From NCBI RefSeq assembly GCF_000720765.1, contig NZ_JODC01000008.1:124001-188000 (forward strand): a DNA stretch of 64,000 bases, written 5' to 3'. Under the pieces are notes generated by a model that worked only from the letters and a program-made list of their open reading frames with translations, was not told where the DNA came from and did not search any database. Origin of the DNA: Streptomyces sp. NRRL S-646. GTDB lineage: Bacteria; Actinomycetota; Actinomycetes; Streptomycetales; Streptomycetaceae. Of this stretch, positions 41,687 through 50,223 are shown in pieces (the first letter of the stretch is position 1; the number at the start of each line of letters is the position of its first letter). The translations under genes and the position numbers were made by a program.

Positions 41687-42172
41687 CCAGCGAAAATGCC
41701 TTGCGCGTCGGCGGCGTTGCCGAGTGAGGTGCCGCCGGGCAATGGCTTCTCCGGTCGACCGCTTGCTGGAGGGCGGTCGACCGCGTTGCCATCTGGGCCA
41801 GCGCTGGCGGCGATTCCACGGTGTGGCCATCTGTGGGCGGCTGTGGCAGAGCTCTTGCTGACTTTCCTGATGCCTCGTCAGGCAATGCAGAAGGGTTCTG
41901 TCGAAGCCCAGTCGCTAGCGCAGGGCTTTGCGGGACCGGTGGCCACCGGGTGAATGCTGACGTGACGCGTGGTTGAGGCGGGCACCGGTGCGCACCCACG
42001 GGGCTCGCACTGTCGCCTTGTGGAGAGTTGACAAGGCCAGATGTTGTCACTGCTCACCTCGTGCGTCGCGACCATCGCTCGGCGTTTGCGTTCTCGGTCC
42101 GCGTGTGCGACTCCCGCCAGTGTTCCGTACGGTCCCTGGTCCCGGCGAGCCTGTCGGCGTCTGAGCAGACCG
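41687..42172. other. Intergenic region with duplicated and repeated DNA
   Basis: No gene supported. 41687-41775 is similar to 51032-51120 (23 identical bases at 41753-41775 and 51098-51120). 41856-41883 is similar to 44539-44566. The rest looks like decayed sequence. Confidence 0.6.
41856..41883. repeat. 28-base repeat with internal inverted repeat, copy 1
   Basis: 24 of 28 positions match copy 2 at 44539-44566. The core CTGATGCCTCGTCAG is a slightly imperfect hairpin. Both copies flank damaged genes. Confidence 0.5.
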
Positions 42173-42610
42173 TCAGGCGGTGGTGGGCTGAGAGGCGAAC
42201 GCGCGCTCGAGCAGTGCGTACAGAGTGTCCTGCTCCTGCTCGCTGAGTCTGCTCAGCCCGGCCAGCGTCTTGTTCATCTTCCCGCGGATCACGTCGATGA
42301 CCTGCTCGCCCTCCTCGGTGAGCAGGACGTTCTTGACGCGCCGATCGGAGGGGCTCGGCTCGCGGCGCACCAGGCCGCGCTTTTCCAGCCGGTCGACGAT
42401 TCCGGTCATGTTGGAGGCGTCGCAGGTCAGCGTGGTGGCCAGCGTGCTCATGGAGGAGGGTCCCCGGCGCAGCACGTTGAGCGTCTTGCCCTGGCTGGCC
42501 GTGAGGTTTTCGCTCGCGGCGGCGACCGTGAAGTCGCCGTAGTAGGCAGCCAGGGACACCGAGAGCAGCTCCATGAGCCGGGAGGTGTCGACGCGAGAAG
42601 GTGCTGTCAT
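42173..42610 (-). CDS. MarR family transcriptional regulator
   Basis: 145 residues with the MarR winged helix: LTASQGKTLNVLRRGPSSMS, LATTLTCDASNMTGIVDRLE, KRGLVRREPSPSDRRVKNVL. The ATG at 42610 follows AAGGTG. It is divergent from the mycothiol-dependent isomerase-like gene. The 232-base gap contains two TTGA-n5-TCAA palindromes and repeated GTTCTCAAG, so it probably represses that gene and itself. The ligand is unknown. Confidence 0.94.
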   Translation of the reverse strand: MTAPSRVDTSRLMELLSVSLAAYYGDFTVAAASENLTASQGKTLNVLRRGPSSMSTLATTLTCDASNMTGIVDRLEKRGLVRREPSPSDRRVKNVLLTEEGEQVIDVIRGKMNKTLAGLSRLSEQEQDTLYALLERAFASQPTTA

Positions 42611-42634
42611 GAGCGTCACCTTACGCCTGAAAAC

Positions 42635-42706
42635 TTGACGATCTCAAATATTGATGGCTACGGTCTCGCCCATTATTTGAAGTTCTCAAGCTTCGATGTT
42701 CTCAAG
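42635..42706. promoter_or_regulatory. Candidate MarR operators
   Basis: TTGAcgatcTCAA (42635-42647) and TTGAagttcTCAA (42677-42689) are matching palindromes 42 bases apart, four helical turns. GTTCTCAAG also occurs twice (42682 and 42698). The region is AT-rich and lies in the marR/MDMPI divergent gap. Confidence 0.6.
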
Positions 42707-42842
42707 TAGTTCGTCGAGCTCTCACGTAGGGAAGAGATCCGTGCCTCACGCGCAGCAGACGGCGCCCCCAGGACGACCGCAGTGTCGGCCGACTTGAACC
42801 CGCAGTCTCCTTGAACCCGCAGTCTCCGAAAGGCATGTCACG

Positions 42843-43640
42843 ATGACGACGTCCGACCACACCCAGCACGCGCCCGCTGCCACCTCGGTCGATCACCGCA
42901 CCGCGGTCGCGGCGGAGACCGCCCGGTTCGTCGCGGCGGTCAAGGACGCCGACCTGGCCACGGCGGTACCCAGCTGTCCCGGCTGGACGCTGGCCGACCT
43001 GGTCAGGCACACGGGCAGCGTCCACCGCTGGTTCTCGGTCCTGCTGCGGGCGCGCATCCAGGAACCCCCGCGCACGCGTGACGTGGACCTTCAGCTCCCC
43101 GGCCAGGAGGACGGATACGTCGACTGGCTGGCCGAGAGCGCGACCGTGGCCGCGGACGCCTTCGCGGTCACCGACCCGGACCTGCCGATGTGGGCCTGGG
43201 GCGCCGACCAGCACGCCCGATTCTGGGCACGCCGGATGCACTTCGAGACCCTGCTGCACCGGGCCGACGCCGAGGTCGCACTCGGACTCCGGCCCGCGAT
43301 CGACCGCCCGGTCGCGGTGGACGGGATCGACGAGTTCCTCGTCAATCTGCCCTTCGCCACCTTCTTCGCGCCCAAGGTGGCCGACCTACGTGGCTCCGAC
43401 ACGACCATCCGCTTCCGCACGACCGACGGGGACGACGCCTGGGTCGTCCGCCTGCGACCCGACGGCTTCGGGCTCGACTCGGCTCACCCGATCGCGGTCC
43501 CCACTGACGCGACCGTCCAGGGAACCGCGGCCGACCTGCTCCTCCTCGTCTACGGCCGACTGCCCTACCAGGCAGAGGCCTTCGCCCACGAGGGCGACGA
43601 GCACTTGCTGACCCACTGGTTCGCCAACTGCGCATTCTGA
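42843..43640 (+). CDS. Maleylpyruvate isomerase family mycothiol-dependent enzyme (DinB fold)
   Basis: 265-residue protein of the MDMPI/DinB metal-dependent family typical of actinobacteria. N-terminal four-helix part: AAETARFVAAVKDADLATAV, CPGWTLADLVRHTGSVHRWF (first His ligand), FWARRMHFETLLHRADAEVA (Glu and His ligands). The C-terminal part (FRTTDGDDAWVVRLRPDGFG, ADLLLLVYGRL) is the usual second domain. Such proteins use mycothiol for isomerisation or thiol transfer; the substrate is unknown. ATG after AAAGG. Probably controlled by the divergent MarR. Confidence 0.93.
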   Translation: MTTSDHTQHAPAATSVDHRTAVAAETARFVAAVKDADLATAVPSCPGWTLADLVRHTGSVHRWFSVLLRARIQEPPRTRDVDLQLPGQEDGYVDWLAESATVAADAFAVTDPDLPMWAWGADQHARFWARRMHFETLLHRADAEVALGLRPAIDRPVAVDGIDEFLVNLPFATFFAPKVADLRGSDTTIRFRTTDGDDAWVVRLRPDGFGLDSAHPIAVPTDATVQGTAADLLLLVYGRLPYQAEAFAHEGDEHLLTHWFANCAF

Positions 43641-43686
43641 GCAGGCGCCGGCCCCCTCACACGCTCGCCAACTGTGCCTGGCGACA

Positions 43687-44095
43687 CCGCCGTAGGACCA
43701 GGTGGAGCCCTTCGACATCTCGAAGTGCAGCTGCGGCCCGGTCGCGTTGCCGATGGCGCCGACCTTGCCGAGCTGCCTTCCAGTACTGACCTTCTGACCG
43801 GCCTTCACCTGCCGTTCCGAGAGATGGCAGTACGTGGAGATGTCGCCGTTGTCCGCGTGCAGCCGATCCATTGCCCGTAGGCTTTCCCGTCCGGTTCCGG
43901 CTTCCAGGCGTACGGACCACGTGCGTAGAAGCCGAAGGTGACCTTGTGCCCGAGCACGGGCGACGGCACCTGTGCCTGGAAATGGACGTGGTGGCCGAGG
44001 GTGGTGGGGGAGGTGCAGCCGGGGTTGCCGTCGGCGTCGGTTCCTTTGAAGCCCTGGGCGAGTTGTTCGGCGCGGCAGGCGGCGCGAGCATCCGC
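43687..44095 (-). pseudogene. Frameshifted M23 peptidase remnant
   Basis: One minus-strand frame reads LAQGFKGTDADGNPGCTSPT, LGHHVHFQAQVPSP, YARGPYAWKPEPDGKAYGQW. At about 43863 the frame shifts and continues RLHADNGDISTYCHLSERQV, KAGQKVSTGRQLGKVGAIGN, ATGPQLHFEMSKGSTWSYGG. The second part is the classic LytM/M23 C-terminal half with the H-x-H-like LHFE metal site. The gene lacks a start and is out of frame, so it is dead. In M23 relatives AYG-x-W-I is directly followed by RHADG, supporting a single original gene. Confidence 0.7.
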
Positions 44096-44537
44096 ATGAC
44101 CACCGTCCTGACCCGCCATCCCGCCCACGTCCAGCTCCGCGCCCTGGACCGCCGCGAGATCTCCGGCCGCGAGCTGTTCGATCTCCACCTCGATCGGGTC
44201 GACGCCATACCGTCAACGCCGCTGTCACTCGGGACGACGCTGCGGCCAGGGCTGCTGCCTGCGCTGCCGACGAACGCCGCGCCCGCGGTGAGAACACCGG
44301 CCTCCTTGGCGGACTCCCGCTCACGGTCAAGGACAGCTTCGAAACGGTCGGCCTGCGCACCACCGGCGGAGCCGAGGAACTGGTGGAATACATTCCTGAC
44401 CGGGACGCCGACGCAGCCGCGCGACTTCGACACCAGGGCGCGGTGATCACGGGCAAGACCAACACTCCGGCGTACTGCCAGGATCTGCACACGGACAGCT
44501 GTCTGCGGGGGGCTGCGGCAGGACTCTTGATGACCTG
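44096..44537 (+). pseudogene. N-terminal remnant of an amidase-signature enzyme
   Basis: MTTVLTRHPAHVQLRALDRREISGRELF (start at 44096) leads to DLHLDRVDAI. The frame then shifts and continues NAAVTRDDAAARAAACAADE, GLLGGLPLTVKDSFETVGLR, TTGGAEELVEYIPDRDADAA, AVITGKTNTPAYCQDLHTD. This is the first ~140 residues of an amidase, with the catalytic Lys in LTVKDSFE. The Ser-rich catalytic region that should follow is missing; the frame ends after unrelated sequence. Broken twice: one frameshift and 3' truncation. Confidence 0.75.
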
Positions 44538-44538
44538 A

Positions 44539-44566
44539 TGCCGACTTTACTGACGCCCCGTCAGGC
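44539..44566. repeat. 28-base repeat with internal inverted repeat, copy 2
   Basis: 24 of 28 positions match copy 1 at 41856-41883. The hairpin CTGACGcccCGTCAG (44550-44564) is perfect here. It lies immediately after the amidase truncation point. Confidence 0.55.
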
Positions 44567-44705
44567 TGGGGTGAGGGGCTCCTTTCGCGGCTTCGGCGCT
44601 TGCGGAGGCGTTTGGGATGCCGGGTTCGGCTGCGTCCGCGACCGGCCCCCGCCTACGATCCGTCAGCAGGTCGGCACGCCGTGAGAATGCGGGAGGGCGC
44701 GGGGG

Positions 44706-45150
44706 ATGCAGGAGCGGCAGCGGATCACCGCCTGCCGGAGCGAACTGGATGCTCTCGCCGAGGAGTTGGGCAAGCAGCTCCAGGAGGCAGGCCGAGCGGC
44801 ACGAACTGGCGATCGCGGAGCGGAGTGTTGAACTGCCTGGCCGAGCAGGCCCGGGCCGACGCCGGGCTGTCGCTCCGGCATCGGCGAAGGTGGCCGGGCG
44901 GGCAGTCCTGCTCATCCCGCACCGCGGCGACGCGGCCGACGAGGGCGGGCTGCCCGGCGACTACCGCAAGACCCTGGCGATCGTGCGGGAGGCGGACGGC
45001 CCGGTGCAGGTCAGGACGGTCGGCGAGCGGCTGGGGCTGGACGCCTCGGCACACGGCAAGCTGGAACCTTTGCGGGCGAAGATGACCAAGCTCGCCGCCC
45101 GGGGCTGGCTGCACAAGCGGGGCGACGGGCGGTTCACGGCACGTCCGTAG
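44706..45150 (+). pseudogene. Frameshifted coiled-coil/winged-helix protein of unknown function
   Basis: Starts MQERQRITACRSELDALAEE. After a shift comes AERHELAIAERSVE, another shift gives NCLAEQARADA, and the last frame reads VAGRAVLLIPHRGDAADEGG, LPGDYRKTLAIVREADGPVQ, KLEPLRAKMTKLAARGWLHK, RGDGRFTARP then stop. The intact original would be an N-terminal coiled coil plus a C-terminal winged helix; I recall similar proteins in Streptomyces, often near insertion sequences, with no known function. At least two frameshifts make it a pseudogene. Confidence 0.6.
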
Positions 45151-45217
45151 GCGCGCGGGGCGGGCCCGTAACTGACGGGCTCCCGACGGCAATGGGGATC
45201 GCCCTCCTGCTAGAGCA

Positions 45218-46117
45218 CTAACGGCCGCTGAAGAAGTCGGTGAGGGCGGCGGCGACGGCCTCGGGCTGCTCCTCGGGGATGTAGTGACCGGCGTCGGGCA
45301 CGATGACGCCGGTCACGTTCTCGGCCCACGGGCTGATGGAGGCCGCCATATCCGGGATCGAGCCGTGGCTGCTGGAGATTCCGAGGACGGGCGCGGTCAG
45401 TCGCCGTTGCTCGAGTGCCGCGCGGTTCTTGCGCGCGGACTCGGCGGCGTCGCGGTAGTAGGCGAGGCCGGCGCGCAGGCCGCCATCGACGGCGAGGGCC
45501 GCGCCGTAGTGGTCGAGCTCTGCTTCCTCGAACGCGTCGGGCGCGAGGGACTTGGTCTTCAGGAACCAGCTGATGTACTCCCGCTCGCGGCCGGCTATCA
45601 GCGTCTCGGGAAGATCGGGCACCACATGGAACGCGAAGTGCCAGGTCTTGAAGGCCAGAGTCGGGTCGAGGGGGATCGCTTCCGGCATGGTGATACCGGG
45701 AATTCCGGCGTCGAGCAGCGCGACCCCGTGCAGTCGGCTCTCGTAGTTCAGGGCGAGGGAGAAGGCGACCCAGGCGCCGATGTCGTGCCCGGCGAGCCAG
45801 TAGTCCCGCACGCCGAGAGCGTTCACGGCGGCCTGGATGTGCGCGGCGACCGTGTGCGTGTCGTAGCTGAGCTCCGGATGCTCGGAATTGCCTTGGCCCG
45901 GCCGGTCGATCGCTATGACCCGGAACCGATCGGTGAGAGCAGGCATGACCTTTCGCCAGGCCCACCACGTCTGTGGGAACCCGGTGAGCAGGACGACGGC
46001 CGGTCCGTCCGGCCGACCGCCTTCGACGGCGTGCAGGCGGACGCCGTCGGCGTCGACCCAGCGGTGCGTGAATCCGGCCAGGTCATGCAGGGGCAGGGCG
46101 GGGACGGGGTTGGTCAT
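45218..46117 (-). CDS. Alpha/beta hydrolase, epoxide hydrolase/haloalkane dehalogenase type
   Basis: 299 residues. Oxyanion region VVLLTGFPQTWWAWRKVMPA, nucleophile Asp in YWLAGHDIGAWVAFSLALNY (G-H-D-x-G), cap region with FLKTKSLAPDAF, and the catalytic His in PDAGHYIPEEQPEAV. An Asp nucleophile with H-G-x-P-like loop (TGFPQ) points to epoxide hydrolases or dehalogenases rather than serine esterases. ATG after GGAGGATTC. It is divergent from a tetR gene 76 bases away with a palindrome between, so it is the likely target of that repressor. Confidence 0.93.
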   Translation of the reverse strand: MTNPVPALPLHDLAGFTHRWVDADGVRLHAVEGGRPDGPAVVLLTGFPQTWWAWRKVMPALTDRFRVIAIDRPGQGNSEHPELSYDTHTVAAHIQAAVNALGVRDYWLAGHDIGAWVAFSLALNYESRLHGVALLDAGIPGITMPEAIPLDPTLAFKTWHFAFHVVPDLPETLIAGREREYISWFLKTKSLAPDAFEEAELDHYGAALAVDGGLRAGLAYYRDAAESARKNRAALEQRRLTAPVLGISSSHGSIPDMAASISPWAENVTGVIVPDAGHYIPEEQPEAVAAALTDFFSGR

Positions 46118-46165
46118 GCGAATCCTCCATCGAGGCGGGTGGACCGTGACTCGACGCTAGCACGT

Positions 46166-46185
46166 CTTGAACTGATCAGTCCAAG
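46166..46185. promoter_or_regulatory. Candidate TetR operator
   Basis: CTTGAACTGATCAGTCCAAG: a perfect central 10-base palindrome ACTGATCAGT extended by mostly matching arms, located between the alpha/beta hydrolase and tetR starts, a classic TetR-type site. Confidence 0.7.
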
Positions 46186-46193
46186 ATGAGAGG

Positions 46194-46793
46194 ATGGGCC
46201 GCATGGCAGGCAAGAAGCAGTTCGACATGGACACGGTGCTCGACGCCGCGATGCTCCAGTTCTGGCGCTCCGGCTACGCCGACACCTCGCTCGACGACCT
46301 GTCCCGGGCGACCGGCTTGAACCGCAGCTCGATCTACTCCTCGCTCGGCGACAAGGACGCGCTCTTCCTTCGCTGCCTGGATCGCTACGCCACGCGCTAC
46401 GGCGACAAGTTCGACGCCGCCCTCTCGTGCGCGGCCGAGGACCCCGTCGCCGCGGTCCGTGCGTTCTTCGATGTCACCCTGGGGCGCATCGCCGACCCCG
46501 CCGTGCCCGACGGATGTCTGATGGCTCAGTCGGTCATGGCGAGTCCGGCGCTGAGCCCGAGCGTCGCAGAGCGTGTCAAAGAGTTGTTCGGCCTACAGCG
46601 CCCGCGCCTGCGCACCGCGCTGAAGGCCGGCGGAATGTCCGACGAGAACGCCGAGGACTTCGCCGTACACGTAGCGGCCGTGAACCAGTCTCTCGCGGTG
46701 ATGGGTAGGGCTGGGGCGAGCTCGGAGCAACTCCGGGCGATCGTCGGTGTGACCGTCGACGCGCTCGCGCGGGCGCTGAGACCGGTCGGATAG
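46194..46793 (+). CDS. TetR family transcriptional regulator
   Basis: 199 residues: FDMDTVLDAAMLQFWRSGYA, DTSLDDLSRATGLNRSSIYS, SLGDKDALFLRCLDRYAT, the YxxF-type TetR HTH seen in the AcrR/NemR group with C-terminal domain (DGCLMAQSVMASPALSPSVA). The first ATG (46194) is used; a second lies three codons on. It probably represses the divergent alpha/beta hydrolase via the palindrome at 46166-46185. The inducer is unknown. Confidence 0.93.
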   Translation: MGRMAGKKQFDMDTVLDAAMLQFWRSGYADTSLDDLSRATGLNRSSIYSSLGDKDALFLRCLDRYATRYGDKFDAALSCAAEDPVAAVRAFFDVTLGRIADPAVPDGCLMAQSVMASPALSPSVAERVKELFGLQRPRLRTALKAGGMSDENAEDFAVHVAAVNQSLAVMGRAGASSEQLRAIVGVTVDALARALRPVG

Positions 46794-46796
46794 CTG

Positions 46797-46994
46797 GCAT
46801 ATCAAATGCTCGGTGGCCAGGGAGTTCAGCAGGCTGCTGACGATCTCGGCCGGATTCGATGCGGTTGCTGTGCCGTGCCAGGTCGCTGACCGGTCTTTCG
46901 TAGGGGCGAGGGTCCACTTGATGTCGTGGCCTTCGGCGTCGTGGTCGAACAGGGCGCGCAGGGTGAGTGCAACTGCTGGAGCCTGGCCGCGCAT
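46797..46994 (-). pseudogene. Possible DUF317-type protein remnant
   Basis: A minus-strand frame reads DHDAEGHDIKWTLAPTKDRS, ATWHGTATASNPAEIVSSLL, NSLATEHL before running into the 3' end of the tetR gene. The W-T-x-x-x-T-x-x-x-PAEIV-xx-L-xx-L pattern resembles the DUF317 domain common in Streptomyces. No proper start or end. The identification is tentative. Confidence 0.4.
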
Positions 46995-47005
46995 GGCTCG
47001 GTGGA

Positions 47006-47364
47006 CTGCCGCTGCCGGACAGCGCCCGCCGGGCGGTGGCCGACCGGCTTGAGGTCATCAATGCGCTCCAGGTGGTCATCGACCTGCTGGACGCCGTGCT
47101 CGCCCCAGCTGGCGAAGGCGGACCCGCGGGTCAAGGCCGTCACCGAGCTGCCCGGCGTCGGCCCGCTCACCGCGCTGGTCATCGTGGTGGAGGTCGGTGA
47201 CATCGCGCGGTTCCCCCGGCCCGCAAGCTCGCGTCCTGGGCCGGGCTCACGCCCACGGTCCGCGGTTCGGACGCACCGTGCGCTAAGGGCACATCTCCAA
47301 GCAGGGTGACCCCTGGCTGCGCTGGATCATGAACCAGGCAGCGCAGACAGACGGCCCAGCGCAC
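47006..47364 (+). pseudogene. IS110-family transposase C-terminal remnant
   Basis: LPDSARRAVADRLEVINALQ, VVIDLLDAVLAP, then after a frameshift KADPRVKAVTELPGVGPLTA, LVIVVEVGDIARFP, a further shift to ARKLASWAGLTPTVRGSDRT, VR, an in-frame stop, and GHISKQGDPWLRWIMNQAAQ. The helix-hairpin-helix PGVGPLTA-x-x-x-x-E-x-GDI-x-RF and WAGL-x-P-x-x-x-x-S are diagnostic of the C-terminal (transposase_20) half of IS110/IS116 enzymes. Dead, and without its N-terminal DEDD half. Confidence 0.8.
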
Positions 47365-47664
47365 CGGCCGTATGCGGCAGTCAGTTATGACATGGCCGAT
47401 GGTGCCGCGGCGACAAACGGTCAAGACTCCACCGGCTGGTACTTCGACGACACCGGCTACCGGTGCCGTGTCGTGGTCAGGAACCACAACGACCAGGAGA
47501 CTTGCAACGCCGGCCGAAGCGTCTGAAGCAGGCACACGACCACTGCCGACGCAGCGGCCCCTGCCTTTCCATGTTCCTCCCGCAGCCTGCCGCCGCGGGA
47601 GGAACGCACGCACCGGCCCGACGGGGTACGGCAACAAGCTCCGACTGCCAGCACGAACGCTTCC

Positions 47665-47920
47665 GTGATGCGCTTGGCCGGCGCCAGCCAGGTGTTGGCG
47701 CCGACGACGCCGTCCGGGGGAAGCTTGTTGCGGGCCTGGAAGGCGACCACGGCCCCGTGGGTGGCCGCGCCGAAGGCGCCGTCCACCGGCAACGCCGCGC
47801 CATGGGCTCTCAGCTCGGCCTGTACCGCGCTGACGGCGGGGCCGCGATCGCAGTGCTGGACAGTGGTGACCAGGGCGCGCCAGGTCCTGGCACCGACGTC
47901 ATTCGACGGGCAGCGCGTGT
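47665..47920 (-). pseudogene. Peptidoglycan-binding-domain protein fragment
   Basis: Minus-strand frame: NDVGARTWRALVTTVQHCDR, GPAVSAVQAELRAHGAALPV, DGAFGAATHGAVVAFQARNK, LPPDGVVGANTWLAP. This is one complete PG-binding-1 repeat and the last strand of a preceding one (VGARTWRALV), so the parent protein had tandem repeats. There is no start or signal peptide and the DNA upstream is occupied by the next gene, so it is a fragment. Confidence 0.65.
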
Positions 47921-47985
47921 GTGTGAAGTGCGCGGCGTGCACGCACACTTGGGAGGTATCGGTTTCCGGAAAGGACAGTGCATTC

Positions 47986-48675
47986 ATGGGCCTGACCCGT
48001 CGGCTTCTCATGCTGCTCTTCGCACCCCTGCTCGCCCTGATGGTGGCGCCCGTGCTGGGGACCGGTTCGGCAGTCGCCGCACCGGAGGCGAAGACGATCT
48101 CGATCGCCCAGGCCCGCGGCCTGCCGGTCGGGACGGTGGTCACCGTGGCGGGCTCGGTGACGACTCCCTCCGGTGCCTTCGAATCCAGCTTCGGCGACAA
48201 GGGATTCGGGCTCCAGGACAGGACCGCCGGAATATACGTCAGCCTGCACAGCGACGTGCATGCGTCCCCGTACCGGTGCGCACGCATCACCGGCACGCTG
48301 CGGGACAGCTCCGGACTGCTGACCCTGGTCCCGGCAGATCCTTCCGATGTCGAGCTCGGTCACAAGGGCCGGCCGGTGAAACCGGAGCGGGTCGGCACCG
48401 CCGGGGTCGGAGAGGCCACCGAGGGGCGGCTCGTCAAGGTCGTCGGCAGGATCACTCAAGCACCCACGAGCGACCTCCCCTACGGGTACAAGCTGTCCGT
48501 CGACGACGGTTCGGGTCCCGTGCCGGTCTTCGTCAATGTGCAGACGGGCATCGACGTCTCCGGCCTGAAGCAGGGGCAGAGGGTGCGGGTGATCGGCTTC
48601 AGCAGCCAGTTCGGCACCCACTACGAAATCGATCCGCGGTCGCCGCACGACATCGCGGTGGTCGGGGCCGGCTAG
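47986..48675 (+). CDS. Secreted OB-fold-like (nucleic-acid-binding type) protein
   Basis: 229 residues. The Sec signal peptide is clear: GLTRRLLMLLFAPLLALMVA, then GTGSAVAAPEAK with a cleavage site after AVA-A. The mature part has two OB-like strands series: ISIAQARGLPVGTVVTVAGS ... GLQDRTAGIYVSL and TEGRLVKVVGRITQAPTSDL ... GYKLSVDDGSGPVPVFVNV, a pattern seen in secreted DNA-binding/nuclease-associated OB proteins. No catalytic motif. ATG follows AAGGAC. It may bind extracellular DNA or polysaccharide; the function is not established. It stands intact among pseudogenes. Confidence 0.82.
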   Translation: MGLTRRLLMLLFAPLLALMVAPVLGTGSAVAAPEAKTISIAQARGLPVGTVVTVAGSVTTPSGAFESSFGDKGFGLQDRTAGIYVSLHSDVHASPYRCARITGTLRDSSGLLTLVPADPSDVELGHKGRPVKPERVGTAGVGEATEGRLVKVVGRITQAPTSDLPYGYKLSVDDGSGPVPVFVNVQTGIDVSGLKQGQRVRVIGFSSQFGTHYEIDPRSPHDIAVVGAG

Positions 48676-48751
48676 GTCCTGTCTGGAGTTCGGATCACGC
48701 TTCGGTGGATCGTCCTGCGTACCGAGGCCCGGTCTTGACAGATTGTCAGTC

Positions 48752-49010
48752 ATGGCGCGAGGCGATCTCACCGACGAGCAGTGGGCCCTGATCGAGCCCC
48801 ATCTCCCGATCGCCGCAGTCGGGCCCATCTCCGACCTACGGAACTTCAGCGCGGTGATGTGGCGCTCCCGCACCGGCAGCCCCTTGGCGCGACCTGCCGA
48901 ACGAGTTTGGGCCCTGGCAGAACACTTACGACCGCTTCCGCATCTGGGTGGGGCAGGGAGCCTTCCAGCAGTTGATGGAGGCGTTGATCGCCGCAGCCGC
49001 CTCGGACGCC
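48752..49010 (+). pseudogene. IS5-family transposase N-terminal remnant
   Basis: MARGDLTDEQWALIEPHLPI is the typical DUF4096-type start of IS5-group transposases, followed by a damaged linker and MWRSRTGSP. After a frameshift: WRDLPNEFGPWQNTYDRFRI, WVGQGAFQQLMEALIAAAAS. The catalytic DDE part is missing. The bases just upstream (about 48675-48740) may hold the left end of the element, but I cannot identify a terminal repeat pair. Confidence 0.8.
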
Positions 49011-49239
49011 TCACCGAAGCCCATGCCGCCACGGGTTGCCCGGCCGGCTCGGCGGCCCAGCGTACTGTGGCCGCCCCCGTCGGGCATGCGGCCGAGTTCC
49101 TTGACGACCGAGCCACCTGATGGCGCGTCAGCACCATCAGGGCCCGCACCGACGCCGTCGCGTACCACGGATGGATTCGCCTCTCGGTCAGGAGAGAACT
49201 GGTTGCAGGGCGGTAGCCCCTGGAGCCGCTCTCCGATAA

Positions 49240-49259
49240 CGTACCGACTAGACGGTACG
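49240..49259. promoter_or_regulatory. Orphan TetR-type operator candidate
   Basis: CGTACCGactagaCGGTACG: perfect 7-base arms around a 6-base centre, 77 bases upstream of the SCO6745-like gene. TetR-family sites often have this shape, but no tetR gene is adjacent now. Confidence 0.55.
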
Positions 49260-49335
49260 AATGGGTGTGCCCCACACGCCGTCGCGTGCTCGATGAACAG
49301 AAACGCTTCATCCGACACAGGACGGCCAACCCCTC

Positions 49336-50223
49336 ATGACGCAGAACACGGACCGCGACAGTCTGGCCCTCGCACGCCAGACCTGGAGAATCCTTGAGCC
49401 CTACCACGGAGCCGTCTACTTCTCGCCCGAATCCACAGGCCAGTACGCAGAGTTGGGCGTCGACGCCAGGACGGGGTACTTCGCGTCCCGCTCCGCGGCA
49501 CTCGGCGCCGCTCCGGCGGATCTGGTCATCGCCACGTTCTACAACTTCAATCCCCAACTGGTGCGCCGAGCCATACCCGCGGCATGGGAGGCCGCCACGC
49601 CGCAGCGGTTCGCCGCCGCCCGGCTCGCCGGGATCGACGCCACGCTCCGTCGTATCCTCGGCGCGGACATCTCCTCACCGGCGCTGGCCCGCGCAGCGGA
49701 ACTGGCCCGTACCGCTGCTGAGGTGACCGTGCGCCATCCACAAGGCCGCCCTCTCTTCGCCGCGCACGCCGCACTGCCGTGGCCGAGCGCACCCCACCTC
49801 GTGCTCTGGCACGCGCAGACTCTGCTGCGGGAGTTCCGTGGCGACGGCCACGTGGCGGCACTACTGGCTGCCGGACTGAGCGGGCTCGAGGCTCTCGTCA
49901 CGCACGCCGCCACAGGCGACATCGATGCAGAGGTACTGCGCGACTCGCGGGCATGGACGCCAGAGCAGTGGGGGCAGGCCGTCCAGAACCTGAGTGAGCG
50001 CGGATGGCTCGACGATGGACCCCACCTGACCTTGACCGAGGACGGTACGCGGCGCAGGGCGGAGATCGAGCACACCACGGACAGACTGGCGGCCCTCCCT
50101 TACATCACGCTCGGCCCTTCCGCCTGCGCCGAACTTCGTTCACTGGTGAGGCCGTTCAGCCTCGCGGTGGCCAAGGAGCTGCTGCCCTGGGCAGTCGACC
50201 GCCTCAGCGAAGAGAGCGCATGA
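49336..50223 (+). CDS. SCO6745-like helical/winged-helix protein
   Basis: 295 residues, starting MTQNTDRDSLALARQTWRIL. The N-terminal part (EPYHGAVYFSPESTGQYAEL, GVDARTGYFASRSAALGAAP, ATFYNFNPQLVRRAIPAAWE) and C-terminal winged-helix-like end (ERGWLDDGPHLTLTEDGTRR, LSEESA) match what I recall as the SCO6745 family of actinobacteria. The function is unknown; members occur near detoxification and biosynthesis genes. Cytoplasmic. A strong palindrome lies 77 bases upstream. Confidence 0.85.
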   Translation: MTQNTDRDSLALARQTWRILEPYHGAVYFSPESTGQYAELGVDARTGYFASRSAALGAAPADLVIATFYNFNPQLVRRAIPAAWEAATPQRFAAARLAGIDATLRRILGADISSPALARAAELARTAAEVTVRHPQGRPLFAAHAALPWPSAPHLVLWHAQTLLREFRGDGHVAALLAAGLSGLEALVTHAATGDIDAEVLRDSRAWTPEQWGQAVQNLSERGWLDDGPHLTLTEDGTRRRAEIEHTTDRLAALPYITLGPSACAELRSLVRPFSLAVAKELLPWAVDRLSEESA

